DNA from: DT-110 sp030148525
Lineage (GTDB): Bacteria; Bacteroidota; Bacteroidia; Chitinophagales; Saprospiraceae
Direction of reading: 5' to 3'
NCBI GenBank assembly: GCA_965227445.1
Contig: OZ245751.1
Coordinates: forward strand, 6,448,001 to 6,512,000
DNA: 64,000 bases
Below the pieces are notes generated by a model, which did no database searches, had not been told where the DNA came from, and saw only the letters and a program-made list of their open reading frames with translations. Below are positions 17,236 to 25,553 of the stretch, piece after piece; the first letter of the stretch is position 1; each line of letters opens with the position of its first letter. Both the position numbers and the translations under genes were made by a program.

Positions 17236-18018
17236 ATGGTGTTTTCTGCCCTGTCGGTAGTATTAGGCATAATGGTGTTGGTGATCACGCTCGATCACCT
17301 GGGCAGTCGCAGGGTCAGGAGCCGGGTTCGCCGCAGGGCCATTGGCCTTTTTGCGGAAGCAAAATCCATACCTGTTCCTGTCGGAAGCAAATATTTTGAA
17401 TACAACCCGGTATCCCTGGAGACAGTTCGCCTCCGACTGAAGCGTTCCCGGCGGCTTTCGCCAAAAGGCAGTTGGTACCCGGTGGAGGCCAAACTGTTTT
17501 TCGTGCCTTTTCCGCTGGGCGGTGCCTATTATGCTGACGGAACCCGGGCTCCTTTTGTGTCTGAGAAAGAGGTGCGTTGGCTGGAAGGCAGGCGAGCGGG
17601 ACAGGAGCGGCGGTTATTATCGGTTTTTCGCCTTCCGGCAAAAAAGAAGGTGGGCCTTCCCCTGGCCTGGTGGGTCTTGCACGCGCCCTGGTATCCGGAT
17701 TTGCTGCATCACCCCGATCTGAAGGTGGAGCTACCGGAACCTCGAAAATATCGGCTTACCTGGAAAGAAGCGGAAAACTGGTCAATAGACCTGGTGGCCG
17801 ATGATAAAGGGCAGTGGACGGAGTCTGTGTTATATGGCTTTCGCCAAAAAAAGATGGAGCCCCTGCTGCGTTGCCGCTGGACAGATTATAAGGACTTCGA
17901 TAGCTGGTCTATACCCACCGGACTGATCACCCAACAGTACGACCAAGATTCCTGGTGGACCAGCGGCCACACCCAGGTAACGGATTGGGTAGCTAACGAG
18001 GCATTTGCCTGGTGGTGA
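17236..18018 (+). CDS. DUF6544/DUF6920-like membrane-anchored protein
   Basis: 260 residues with one N-terminal membrane helix (VFSALSVVLGIMVLVITL) and a soluble beta domain. The segment WWVLHAPWYPDLLHHPDLKV, followed by KAENW-type strands and a closing RWTDYKDFDSWSIPTGL, matches the layout of DUF6544-type proteins, where a short 'PTPW..Y......G...P' strand ends the fold. Function unknown. Two exact copies of GGCTTTCGCCAAAA lie inside (17453 and 17836) and are read in different frames (RLSPK and GFRQK). Confidence 0.65.
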   Translation: MVFSALSVVLGIMVLVITLDHLGSRRVRSRVRRRAIGLFAEAKSIPVPVGSKYFEYNPVSLETVRLRLKRSRRLSPKGSWYPVEAKLFFVPFPLGGAYYADGTRAPFVSEKEVRWLEGRRAGQERRLLSVFRLPAKKKVGLPLAWWVLHAPWYPDLLHHPDLKVELPEPRKYRLTWKEAENWSIDLVADDKGQWTESVLYGFRQKKMEPLLRCRWTDYKDFDSWSIPTGLITQQYDQDSWWTSGHTQVTDWVANEAFAWW

Positions 18019-18019
18019 T

Positions 18020-18208
18020 GGTATGGCTCACGCTGCACGGCCCACGGCTTACGCTCTACGCAATTTAAAACAATGACACATAAGCCCGGAACACCCGGGC
18101 AGTCAAGCGCAGACGAATCGCTTCGGTCTCTTTGATCCCTAAAGTCACTACGTTCCCTCCAGTCTCTCCAGTCCCTTCAGTCCCTTCAGTCCCTCCGTTC
18201 CCGCAGTC
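18020..18208. repeat. Low-complexity runs between convergent genes
   Basis: Two word-like runs: CTCACGCTGCACGGCCCACGG / CTTACGCTCTACGC at 18025-18060, related to the GTGAATCGTAAGCC array at 34145, and a degenerate CAGTCCCTT octamer run at 18155-18215 that reaches the stop of the leftward gene. No coding potential seen. Confidence 0.6.
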
Positions 18209-18922
18209 TCACCCCATCCCCGCAAGCATTGCACTACACGGCTGTCGCTCTGCCATGTTGCGAATGGACTGCAGCATTTTCCATTCCATAATGAGGGAAG
18301 ACAGGCCTATGATGGGAGCGAGGATAGGGTGCAACGAGGTTGACATACCGCAAGCCGTCGCTGAGCGAACGATCAGGCGCGTAGTGCCGTCCGCTTGTGG
18401 ATTGAGGAAGAAAAGCCAGGTGGTACGCGGTTCGGAAGCAATGGGGAGTCCTCTGCGGGTTTCCGGAGTAGCAACCAGCAATAGGTACTGATTGGGGATT
18501 TGGTCCCAGACCACGAGCCCACCCCGCTGGTCCAGATTAATTTGGGCTCCCGTTTCGACCTGTTGCCATTCGGGGTGGACAGACCGGGCGTTGCGCGTGT
18601 GGCGCCCGAGGAAGTGTTCCAGTAGGGTATAGGAATAGAAGCCACCTCGTCCGGTACCCATCTGGCAGAGCCAAGGCCAGATACAGGCCGATTCGGCACG
18701 AATGGTAAGTCCACGGGTGCTTTTGACCCAATCGTGATCGTGACATTCGTCCCCGGGTAGCAGCCGTTGTTGTTCATCCCTGGTGCTACCCCAATTGATC
18801 CAATAGGGCTGAGAAAGTCGAACTATTAATAAGATTGCCAGTACAACTGAAAGCGCTAACCACATCATAATACAGGGTGTTGGTCCGCTGTATAAGGTAG
18901 TCCCCGACGACCGGTAATGCAC
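18209..18922 (-). CDS. SRPBCC-family protein with N-terminal membrane helix
   Basis: 237 residues. A helix at about 19-38 (MMWLALSVVLAILLIVRL) anchors a START/polyketide-cyclase-like domain with the usual signature: STRGLTIRAESACIWPWLCQ, MGTGRGGFYSYTLLEHFLG, then WQQVETGAQINLDQ. Members are widespread and mostly uncharacterised lipid- or ligand-binding proteins. The start may be the ATG at 18868 (Met19), which begins just at the membrane helix; both are plausible. Confidence 0.8.
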   Translation of the reverse strand: MHYRSSGTTLYSGPTPCIMMWLALSVVLAILLIVRLSQPYWINWGSTRDEQQRLLPGDECHDHDWVKSTRGLTIRAESACIWPWLCQMGTGRGGFYSYTLLEHFLGRHTRNARSVHPEWQQVETGAQINLDQRGGLVVWDQIPNQYLLLVATPETRRGLPIASEPRTTWLFFLNPQADGTTRLIVRSATACGMSTSLHPILAPIIGLSSLIMEWKMLQSIRNMAERQPCSAMLAGMG

Positions 18923-18977
18923 TGATCTTTGTCAGCAAATGACGGGTATTTGGTCAGTGCGGTTCATGGTCCAAGGT

Positions 18978-19042
18978 CTCAACCTCAACCTCAACCTCAA
19001 CCTCAGCCTCAACCTCAGCCTCAACCTCAGCCTCAGCCTCAC
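18978..19042. repeat. Hexamer array CTCAAC/CTCAGC
   Basis: About eleven 6-bp units, first CTCAAC then alternating with CTCAGC. It is the clearest example of the CCTCAACCTCA family that recurs at 34040-34080 and 55585-55645. Immediately downstream is a CCCGCC...GGCGGG imperfect hairpin (19050-19092) that matches other spacers. A Pro-Gln-repeat frame over it is not a gene. Confidence 0.85.
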
Positions 19043-19096
19043 CCTTCCCTGCCCGCCGAAACCCATACGGGCGTATGCCCAGTGAAGGCGGGAATC

Positions 19097-19316
19097 TCAC
19101 CCCGACTCTCCCATCGACTCTTTCAGTATCGCCGCTGAATGGTGCAAGGCCTTCAACTCGCTTTCATTAAGATTAGCGACCAGTACTTTTTCGATTCAGC
19201 AAGTCGAGGTGGGTCTCACCGGAGCGTTGGGCGGTGAAAGTTGGGGCCTGGGCGGGCAGGGAGGCACACACCAAAACGATAAAACTCCAGAACAATGACT
19301 GAATACAGGATTTCAT
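19097..19316 (-). pseudogene. Small decayed or frameshifted exported-protein remnant
   Basis: An ATG at 19316 opens a 47-residue frame with a good signal peptide (LFWSFIVLVCASLPAQAP) that stops at 19173. A second frame continues to 19097 and reads EKVLVANLNESELKALHHSA, which resembles the C-terminal helix of lactate/malate dehydrogenases (L..EL..L..SA). Either a gene was broken by a frameshift and deletion or two fragments are juxtaposed. The rest of 18923-19541 shows no gene. Confidence 0.35.
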
Positions 19317-19541
19317 AGCTACCGAATTAAAAGGTTAGAATTCAGTAGTCAATGTAGATTCACCCAAGGGGAAGGTCAGGGGGCTTTCCGAGTGGTCAAA
19401 AATCCGGCCTAAGTGGTAATCCCTGGTTCACTGGGGACCGGTAAGTTGTATTTAATTTGGATATTTATTGTCCGTTTTTAAAAAGGGATTTCGCTTAGCG
19501 AGCCTGTTTTAACGTCAATTTTTTCACCAACCGACTGTTTT

Positions 19542-22022
19542 ATGAAACTGTATTACTGGATTATTCTATTAGCCATTGGCCTGCTTCCCAACGTCCTCTA
19601 CGCTCAGGAGGCAGAGGCCTCCGGCGATGAAGACAAAACCGAAGAAACTGAAAAAAAGAAAAAGAGCCCGTTTAAGGATTACGATGAGGTGATTACGGAT
19701 GATGCTACCTCCGATGAGGGCTTGTTCACCGTTCACTTGCTGGATGATAAACTCTTCTACGAGATCCCCTTCGATAAGCTGGGAAAAGAAATGCTGCTGG
19801 TCAGCCGGATCGTCCAATTACCGAGTGGTTTTGGCGGCGGCTATACCAATGCCGGTTCCAAGACAGGAGAGAAGGTCATCCGCTGGGACCGCCAGGGCAA
19901 AAAGGTCTTCGTGAAGGTCGTCTCCTACAACGCCGTGGCCGACGAAGAACTGCCCATCTACCAATCGGTGAAGTACAACAACCTGGAACCGATGATCGCC
20001 GCCTTTGATATCCAGACCTTCAATGAAGACTCCACCGCCCTGGTTATCGATGTGACCGATATGTTCACCAAAGATGTAAAAGCCATTTCCGGCCTGAGTA
20101 GCGGTAACCGCTCGGCCTATAAAGTGAGCCGACTGGAATCGAGCCTGAGCATGATCGATACGGCCCGGTCCTATCCGATCAACGTGGAGGTGGGCCATAC
20201 CCTGACCTACCTGGCATCGGCCCCGCCCGCAAATTCGCCGACGGGTAACCTGACCCTGGTCATGAATCAATCCATGATCATGCTGCCGGAAGACCCCATG
20301 ACGCCCCGCCTGCACGACGAGCGGGTGGGCTGGTTTACCGTGAGTCAGTATAACTACGGATCGGATGAACTGAAATCCGACGAGGAGACCTTTATCCGTC
20401 GCTGGCGACTGGAACCCAAGGATCCCGCCGCCTACGCTCGTGGCGAACTGGTGGAGCCCGTCAAGCCCATTGTGTACTACCTCGATCCGGCCACACCGGA
20501 AAAATGGCGCCCCTATTTCAAACAGGGGATCGAAGACTGGAATACGGCCTTTGAACGGGCAGGCTTCAAAAACGCCATCATTGCCAAAGATCCGCCCACG
20601 CCCGAGGAAGATCCCGACTTCAGTCCCGAGGATGCCCGCTACTCGGTGGTGCGTTACGTAGCTAGCACCACTCGTAATGCAACCGGCCCCAGTGTATCGG
20701 ACCCCCGAACGGGTGAGATACTGGAAAGCGACATCATCTGGTACCACAACCACCTGCGGTCCTACCGCAACCGATTGATGGTGGAAACCGGTGCCGCCAA
20801 CCCGGCTGCCCGCACCCTGAACACCCCCGAAGCCCTGATCGGGGAAACCATGCGACGCGTGATCTCACACGAGGTGGGGCACGCCCTCGGTCTGCCGCAC
20901 AATATGAAGGCCTCGGCCGCTTACCCGGTTGACTCCCTGCGTTCCGGCGCCTTTACGCAGGAGTACGGTATTGCCACCACCATCATGGACTACGCCCGCT
21001 TCAATTACGTGGCCCAGCCCGGTGATGAGAATATTCGCTTCATTCGTCAACTGGGCCCCTACGATATGTATTCGATCAACTGGGGGTACCGCTACCTGCC
21101 CAACGTCGATGAACCCTCCGACGAAAAGGAAACGCTTAATAGCTGGATTGACGAGCACGAAGGTGATCCCCGGTATATGTTTGGCTCCGGCCGCGGTGGT
21201 ATCGATCCCACCTCCCAGACCGAGTGTATCGGCGACGACAACATCAAAGCCAGCGAGCTCGGCATTGCCAACCTGCAACGGGTGGTCCCCAACCTCATCG
21301 ACTGGACCACCAAAGACGGGGAGGATTACGAAGACCTGGAAGAGATCTACGGCGAACTCCTCACCGCCTGGCGCCGCTACATCGGCCACGTAGTCACAAA
21401 TGTGGGAGGCGTCTACGAAACCCTGAAGACCGCCGATCAGGACGGCCCGGTTTACGAGCCGGTTCCCGCCGATATTCAGAAGGATGCCGTGAAATTCCTG
21501 CACAGCTACGCCTTCACTACCCCCGACTGGCTGATGGATACCGACATCCTGAGCCGCATCTCCAACGGGGGTGACCAGGATCGCATCCGCGGCTATCAGG
21601 TCAGCTTTCTGAACAGCCTCCTCGACATGGGCCGTCTGCAACGCCTCATCGAAGCGGAGGTCTTCCACGGTTCCGAGGCCTACACTCTGATGCAACTCAG
21701 CGAGGATGTCCGCAAGGCCGTCTGGACGGAGGTCTACAACCAGCAACCCACCGATGCCAACCGACGCAATCTGCAACGGGCCTATCTGGAACGCATGGAG
21801 TACCTGCTGACCGAGGAGCAATCGCCCATACCGGCCCGCTTCCGCGCCTTCGTCGCCCGCACGAATGTGGACGTGAGTCAGTCGGATATCCGGGCGGTGG
21901 TGAAAGCGGAGCTCCGCACCCTGCGCCAGGACCTCGACAAGGCTGCCAAAAAGATGGATAGCGAGATGGACCGCATTCATTTGATGGATTGCATGGACCG
22001 GATTGACGGGATAATGGAGTAG
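19542..22022 (+). CDS. Exported zinc metalloprotease of the DUF5117/DUF4953 family
   Basis: 826 residues, typical for the family. Signal peptide (LLAIGLLPNVLYAQ), then an acidic-basic stretch rich in E and K, a DUF5118/DUF5117 region (KEMLLVSRIVQLPSGFGGGY, GKKVFVKV) and a metzincin-like catalytic site HEVGHALGLPHNM (HExxHxxGxxH) near residue 444, followed by the Met-turn-like IMDYARFNY. It would act in the periplasm or outside the cell on unknown protein substrates. It stands alone and ends at a strong hairpin terminator. Confidence 0.92.
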   Translation: MKLYYWIILLAIGLLPNVLYAQEAEASGDEDKTEETEKKKKSPFKDYDEVITDDATSDEGLFTVHLLDDKLFYEIPFDKLGKEMLLVSRIVQLPSGFGGGYTNAGSKTGEKVIRWDRQGKKVFVKVVSYNAVADEELPIYQSVKYNNLEPMIAAFDIQTFNEDSTALVIDVTDMFTKDVKAISGLSSGNRSAYKVSRLESSLSMIDTARSYPINVEVGHTLTYLASAPPANSPTGNLTLVMNQSMIMLPEDPMTPRLHDERVGWFTVSQYNYGSDELKSDEETFIRRWRLEPKDPAAYARGELVEPVKPIVYYLDPATPEKWRPYFKQGIEDWNTAFERAGFKNAIIAKDPPTPEEDPDFSPEDARYSVVRYVASTTRNATGPSVSDPRTGEILESDIIWYHNHLRSYRNRLMVETGAANPAARTLNTPEALIGETMRRVISHEVGHALGLPHNMKASAAYPVDSLRSGAFTQEYGIATTIMDYARFNYVAQPGDENIRFIRQLGPYDMYSINWGYRYLPNVDEPSDEKETLNSWIDEHEGDPRYMFGSGRGGIDPTSQTECIGDDNIKASELGIANLQRVVPNLIDWTTKDGEDYEDLEEIYGELLTAWRRYIGHVVTNVGGVYETLKTADQDGPVYEPVPADIQKDAVKFLHSYAFTTPDWLMDTDILSRISNGGDQDRIRGYQVSFLNSLLDMGRLQRLIEAEVFHGSEAYTLMQLSEDVRKAVWTEVYNQQPTDANRRNLQRAYLERMEYLLTEEQSPIPARFRAFVARTNVDVSQSDIRAVVKAELRTLRQDLDKAAKKMDSEMDRIHLMDCMDRIDGIME

Positions 22023-22068
22023 GTGTTTCCGTGCTCTCAAAATGGAGGGTGAGGTTTTGATGTATACG

Positions 22069-22104
22069 AAAGGGGAAAACTGGCGGAGGCCAGTTTTCCC
22101 CTTT
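22069..22104 (+). terminator. Intrinsic terminator hairpin after the metalloprotease gene
   Basis: Perfect 15-bp stem AAAGGGGAAAACTGG / CCAGTTTTCCCCTTT with a 6-nt loop, followed by GATTTTT. The hairpin at 24176-24205 shares most of this stem (GGGTAAAACTGGC), so the two belong to one family. Confidence 0.85.
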
Positions 22105-22226
22105 GATTTTTCCATCCACATTGACTGGAAATAAAAAGCCCGCCTTCGGTTTAGTCGGCCCTATTTAATCTATCACAGGAAGATCGATCCGGATCAAAAA
22201 AATGGGGAAAGCATCATTTTTTCAGC

Positions 22227-22295
22227 TATATGTTTAATAATTATTGAATTATTAAATGTATATGCTTAAATTTATAGACAAATTTTAAACATATA
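22227..22295. promoter_or_regulatory. AT-rich promoter with 11-bp inverted repeats before the mystery A/B operon
   Basis: TATATGTTTAA (22227-22237) and TTAAACATATA (22285-22295) are exact inverted repeats, with further TTAAATGTATATG / TTAAATTTATA half sites between. The right arm ends 5 bp before the start codon of the HTH gene, so autorepression by that HTH protein is likely (inference). Confidence 0.65.
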
Positions 22296-22300
22296 CCCTT

Positions 22301-22765
22301 ATGAATACAGAGCAAAGGCACCTACGGATAGATCAACTGGATAAAATGATCGCCCGCTTTTCGGAGGTGAGGAACCTTCCACCACCCGGAGGTGGATGGA
22401 TATATGCCATTCGCACGGCCCTGGGGATGTCCCTAAGGCAATTGGGGGATAAACTGGGGATGACTCCGCAAGGCGTGAAGGGTATAGAGCAACGGGAAAA
22501 TGATGGTTCTCTGACCTTAGACGGATTAAGGGAGGTGGCCGCATCGATGGATTTGCAACTGGTGTACGGACTGCTGCCCCGGGAAGGATCTCTCGATAAA
22601 ATGGTGGAAAAGCGAGCTTTGGAGTTGGCTAAAGAAATTGTACAAAAAACGTCCCAGACCATGCACCTGGAGGACCAAGGTATTGATCAGGATGCCTTGA
22701 AGGATGCGATTGAGCAAAGAGCCGCCAAGATAAAACGGGAGCTGCCAAAAGCCTTGTGGGAATGA
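22301..22765 (+). CDS. Mobile mystery protein A (HTH antitoxin-like)
   Basis: 154 residues. An XRE-type helix-turn-helix occupies the middle (IRTALGMSLRQLGDKLGMTP, QGVKGIEQRE), with a helical C-terminus (ALELAKEIVQKTSQTM). The sequence and the adjacent Fic-domain gene match the mobile mystery protein A/B pair (TIGR02612/02613), a scattered two-gene unit presumed to be toxin-antitoxin-like. Its stop overlaps the next start by 4 bp (ATGA), so the two are translated together. Inverted repeats in front suggest self-repression. Confidence 0.9.
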   Translation: MNTEQRHLRIDQLDKMIARFSEVRNLPPPGGGWIYAIRTALGMSLRQLGDKLGMTPQGVKGIEQRENDGSLTLDGLREVAASMDLQLVYGLLPREGSLDKMVEKRALELAKEIVQKTSQTMHLEDQGIDQDALKDAIEQRAAKIKRELPKALWE

Positions 22766-23349
22766 AGTTGCAATACTCCGATGGGCAAACCCCCATCAAT
22801 GAAGATGAAAAGGAAGGGTTAAAGATCAAGTCGATATCCACTATGGGCGAGCTCGATCAGTTTGAACAGCAAAACATTGAGGAAGCCATGAGCTGGTTTT
22901 TCGGTCGATCTTTCCGTACTGAGCAAGTCTTAGAGGTAGCCTTTATTCAATCTGTTCACAAACGAATGTTTAAAAATGTCTGGACATGGGCCGGCTCCTT
23001 CCGGTTATCCGAAAAAAATCTGGGGGTTCCATATTACCTGATCCGGCAGAATGTGCAGGCTCTTCTGGATGATTGCAGGTTCTGGATTAGCCAAGAGACC
23101 TTTCCACCAGAGGAAATTGCTATTCGGTTTAAACACAGGCTGGTTTCTATTCACCTATTTCCTAATGGCAATGGCAGACATTCAAGGCTAATGGGTGATA
23201 TTTTGCTAAAAGCGCTCGACGAAAACCAGACCTTTACCTGGGGGCAAAAGACCCTCCGCCGGGGAGAAGACAGGCAAATCTATCTCCATGCTTTGCGAAT
23301 GGCTGATGCCGGCGATATCCATCCTTTGGTTGACTTTGCTAAAAGTTGA
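22762..23349 (+). CDS. Mobile mystery protein B (Fic-domain protein)
   Basis: 195 residues from the ATG at 22762; a GTG at 22756 in the same frame is less likely because the ATGA overlap is typical of this pair. The Fic active site is HLFPNGNGRHSR near residues 131-142, with the catalytic His and the GNGR nucleotide-phosphate loop. The acidic residue of the usual HPFx(D/E)GNGR is Asn, as in other members of this subfamily as I recall it. Fic proteins transfer AMP or related groups to target proteins. The partner HTH protein would act as regulator and perhaps antitoxin. Confidence 0.9.
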   Translation: MKLQYSDGQTPINEDEKEGLKIKSISTMGELDQFEQQNIEEAMSWFFGRSFRTEQVLEVAFIQSVHKRMFKNVWTWAGSFRLSEKNLGVPYYLIRQNVQALLDDCRFWISQETFPPEEIAIRFKHRLVSIHLFPNGNGRHSRLMGDILLKALDENQTFTWGQKTLRRGEDRQIYLHALRMADAGDIHPLVDFAKS

Positions 23350-23486
23350 TTTCTGGATACAAACAAGGCTAAATGCCATCCGTATCTGACCCTGTTCTCT
23401 TTATACCCACTATGAAGGATCTAATTGCCTGCCTCCGCTTTTTAAGGACGAGTGTTGCTCACCCCCGTCATTCCATGTAACTTAAC

Positions 23487-23671
23487 GCGAGGTTGGGCAT
23501 AAACTTTTCCGTAAAGTGATGGTATTCAAAGCCCAACCCCCCGGTAAAGAGTAGTAGGTATAGGGTATCGGAATTAAAGCGTGTCCTACTACCTGATATT
23601 CTCTTCCAAACACGAAGTAAGGTCGGGACATTCAGTTGTATAGCAAAGGACTTAGCCCCAATCTTACGTTA
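23487..23671. repeat. GAGGTTGG element, copy 2 (about 185 bp)
   Basis: Same order of blocks as 10551-10724 with about three quarters of positions shared. The left half folds as GAGGTTGGGC...GCCCAACC, the middle as GGTAAAGAGTAGTAGGTA against TACTACCT, and the outer ends are TAACG/CGTTA. It occupies most of the 350-bp spacer 23350-23700; nothing else is recognisable there. Confidence 0.8.
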
Positions 23672-23700
23672 ACTTTCCCACACTAAATGACCATCTACCT

Positions 23701-24099
23701 ATGCACGAAGACTTACGTGAAAAGGCCAAAGAACGGGTCCGGGCCAAATCAGATTTTGTGACCACCGCTATTACCTTTTTAGGTATTAGCGTAGTGCTGG
23801 GGCTGCTGAGCTTTTATTTACCACCCATTGCCTTCTGGTTGTTATTGCCCCTGCCGATTTTTGCGATGATCCTGGGGATAATGTATGTCAAAATCTATGG
23901 GTACAATTTGTTTGGCACCCCTTCCCTGGACTGGGAAGAACGGGAAATCGAAAAAGAGATGTACCGCCTGGCTCAGGAAAAGGGGCACTTCGAAGAATCC
24001 CCTCCGTCGGATGACCTGTCCGAAGAAGATCATCTGGAACTCCGGGAACTTGATCGCCTGCAACGAAAGTGGGGCACCCGGGATGAGGATTTTGTGTGA
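23701..24099 (+). CDS. 2TM-domain protein
   Basis: 132 residues. Two adjacent membrane helices (FVTTAITFLGISVVLGLLSF and FWLLLPLPIFAMILGIMYV) with a short basic N-terminus, then YGYNLFGTPSLDWEEREIEK and a charged helical tail. This matches the 2TM domain (PF13239), a small membrane module found in Bacteroidota, sometimes with LytTR sensors. It stands alone here; function unknown. Confidence 0.75.
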   Translation: MHEDLREKAKERVRAKSDFVTTAITFLGISVVLGLLSFYLPPIAFWLLLPLPIFAMILGIMYVKIYGYNLFGTPSLDWEEREIEKEMYRLAQEKGHFEESPPSDDLSEEDHLELRELDRLQRKWGTRDEDFV

Positions 24100-24175
24100 G
24101 GGATCTTTTGCCGGGAATTAGTTCCAAATCTTTTTTCGGATGCTCATTCATTTTTAGACGGGCTAAAAAGCGAAA

Positions 24176-24205
24176 GGGTAAAACTGGCGCCAGCCAGTTT
24201 TACCC
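24176..24205 (+). terminator. Intrinsic terminator-like hairpin
   Basis: Perfect 13-bp stem GGGTAAAACTGGC / GCCAGTTTTACCC with loop GCCA, flanked by AAA and TTTAATTTT. Placed 77 bp after the 2TM gene. Related to the hairpin at 22069-22104. Confidence 0.8.
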
Positions 24206-24215
24206 TTTAATTTTC

Positions 24216-24299
24216 GTAGACCCACCAGGACTTCCCGCTGTCCCTTTCACTTCGTTTCAGGGTGCGGGATAAACGTCGAGTCCTGGTGGTCCTACTACG
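24216..24299. repeat. Extra tRNA-Gln 3'-end fragments in inverted orientation, att-like
   Basis: GTAGACCCACCAGGACT at 24216-24232 equals 17 bp of the tRNA-Gln 3' end at 32326. A complementary fragment (GAGTCCTGGTGG, 24278-24289) follows, so the segment folds as a long imperfect hairpin with CCCGC/GCGGG inside. It lies just outside the left att at 24341 and may be a scar of an earlier integration. Confidence 0.6.
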
Positions 24300-24469
24300 A
24301 AAAAAGGCCAGACGCTATCCGCATCTGACCTCTTTTCTCCGTAGACCCACCAGGAAAGGTTTATGCTTCTGTAAATCAGTTGATTATAAAGTTCTTTAAC
24401 CTGTAGCGAATAATTGGGTACAAAAAAGTTTGATTCTGAAGCTTACATTTAGAAGCAAAAGAGTACCGT

Positions 24470-24973
24470 ATGGACCAGATATTTAGTCAAATTTCGTCTT
24501 TGAGTTGGTGGTTTTCAGTTGTATTAATGGGGGTGTTAGTGAGTCTTGCTGGAAACTACCTTACAGCATTAGTAAGAAATTTACAGCACAGGAATAAACA
24601 ATATCAATTCAAAAAAGAAGAGAAGAAGAAAACTCTTAGTGCTGGGTTTAAACAAATATGCTTGGAAAGTGATACGATGTTTCTTTACTATCAAAAAAAG
24701 CAAAATTTCTACGCTGTTGTATTCATGCTATTATCTTTACTCACTTTAACGTTAGCAATTTCATTTGCAACATGTGGTGGGTTCACCATTATCCCAAGGT
24801 TCCCAATAGCAGATATGGTTTTTAAAATTGTCTCTCTTTTAGCAATTTCTTTTGTGTCTTCGTACTACTATAATCAATCTAGGTTTTTCGATCGAATAGT
24901 AAGCGAAGTTGAGCACGAAAAGATTTTACAAACAGTAGAAACAATTAGAAATCAAGAACAAGTTCGAAAATAA
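24470..24973 (+). CDS. Three-helix membrane protein, unknown, cargo of the integrative element
   Basis: 167 residues with membrane helices near 13-32 (WWFSVVLMGVLVSLAGNYL), 82-104 (VVFMLLSLLTLTLAISFATC) and 118-135 (FKIVSLLAISFVSSYYY), a basic loop (KKEEKKKTLSAGFKQ) and a helical tail. The only rightward gene in the element and the closest to the left att, a place where accessory or defence genes are often carried. I do not recognise the family. Confidence 0.7.
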   Translation: MDQIFSQISSLSWWFSVVLMGVLVSLAGNYLTALVRNLQHRNKQYQFKKEEKKKTLSAGFKQICLESDTMFLYYQKKQNFYAVVFMLLSLLTLTLAISFATCGGFTIIPRFPIADMVFKIVSLLAISFVSSYYYNQSRFFDRIVSEVEHEKILQTVETIRNQEQVRK

Positions 24974-25026
24974 AAAAGAGGGCAGATCCCTCTACCCTCC
25001 TAATCGAATTACAGTGTTATGATCAA

Positions 25027-25467
25027 TCAGACCACTTGATTGGTACCGCGGAGCTCAATCCTCCGAAAAAAGGATGAAGTCATTCTCTTTCGGTCTGGAG
25101 TCTTTGCCAGGTCGCACACATTGTACTTTTGAAACTGGCTAGAGTACTGAAATTTCAGAAGATCCACCTCCATGTAAAACTTCCAAATATCGCCGTACTC
25201 AATCAACCTGATTTCGTCCGATTCAATATCCAAAATGTAGACGGCCGGTTTTGACCACCTGGTCAGAATTGGAAACAATTTACTTAAAACCGGATCGTAC
25301 TTTTGTGAGATTTCCATAATTGAGTTCGGAAGAATGTCAATTGAATCTGGCCAGGTCTTTATGGTTTCTGTCCAGGCTTTAATATAGTTGCCTGGAGCCC
25401 GATACATGATGGCAATTAGTTTTTTGCCGCCAAGCGACTGGCCTAATCTTTCTTCTACTTTGCTCAT
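25027..25467 (-). CDS. Unknown protein of the integrative element
   Basis: 146 residues, soluble, no motif I recognise. Contains KKLIAIMYRAPGNYIKAW, KPAVYILDIESDEIRLIEYG and a basic C-terminus (KTPDRKRMTSSFFRRIELRG). Follows the RadC-like gene in the same direction with an 86-bp gap. Confidence 0.65.
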   Translation of the reverse strand: MSKVEERLGQSLGGKKLIAIMYRAPGNYIKAWTETIKTWPDSIDILPNSIMEISQKYDPVLSKLFPILTRWSKPAVYILDIESDEIRLIEYGDIWKFYMEVDLLKFQYSSQFQKYNVCDLAKTPDRKRMTSSFFRRIELRGTNQVV

Positions 25468-25553
25468 TTTTAAATGGTTTTTTGAGGTAAATAAATGGGG
25501 TTAATAATCAATTAGTTATACAATATACTTGATTCTTGTGTGCATTGAAATTG

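Noticed and set aside
18929..19138. Open frame with about ten Pro-Gln repeats
   Set aside because: It is the translation of the CTCAAC/CTCAGC hexamer array in a spacer; no start signal or flanking coding bias.
20865..22121. 418-codon antisense frame inside the metalloprotease gene
   Set aside because: Shadow of a GC-rich real gene whose sense product has a full HExxHxxGxxH site; the same holds for 9258-10097, 19818-20753, 46405-47655 and 14481-15332.
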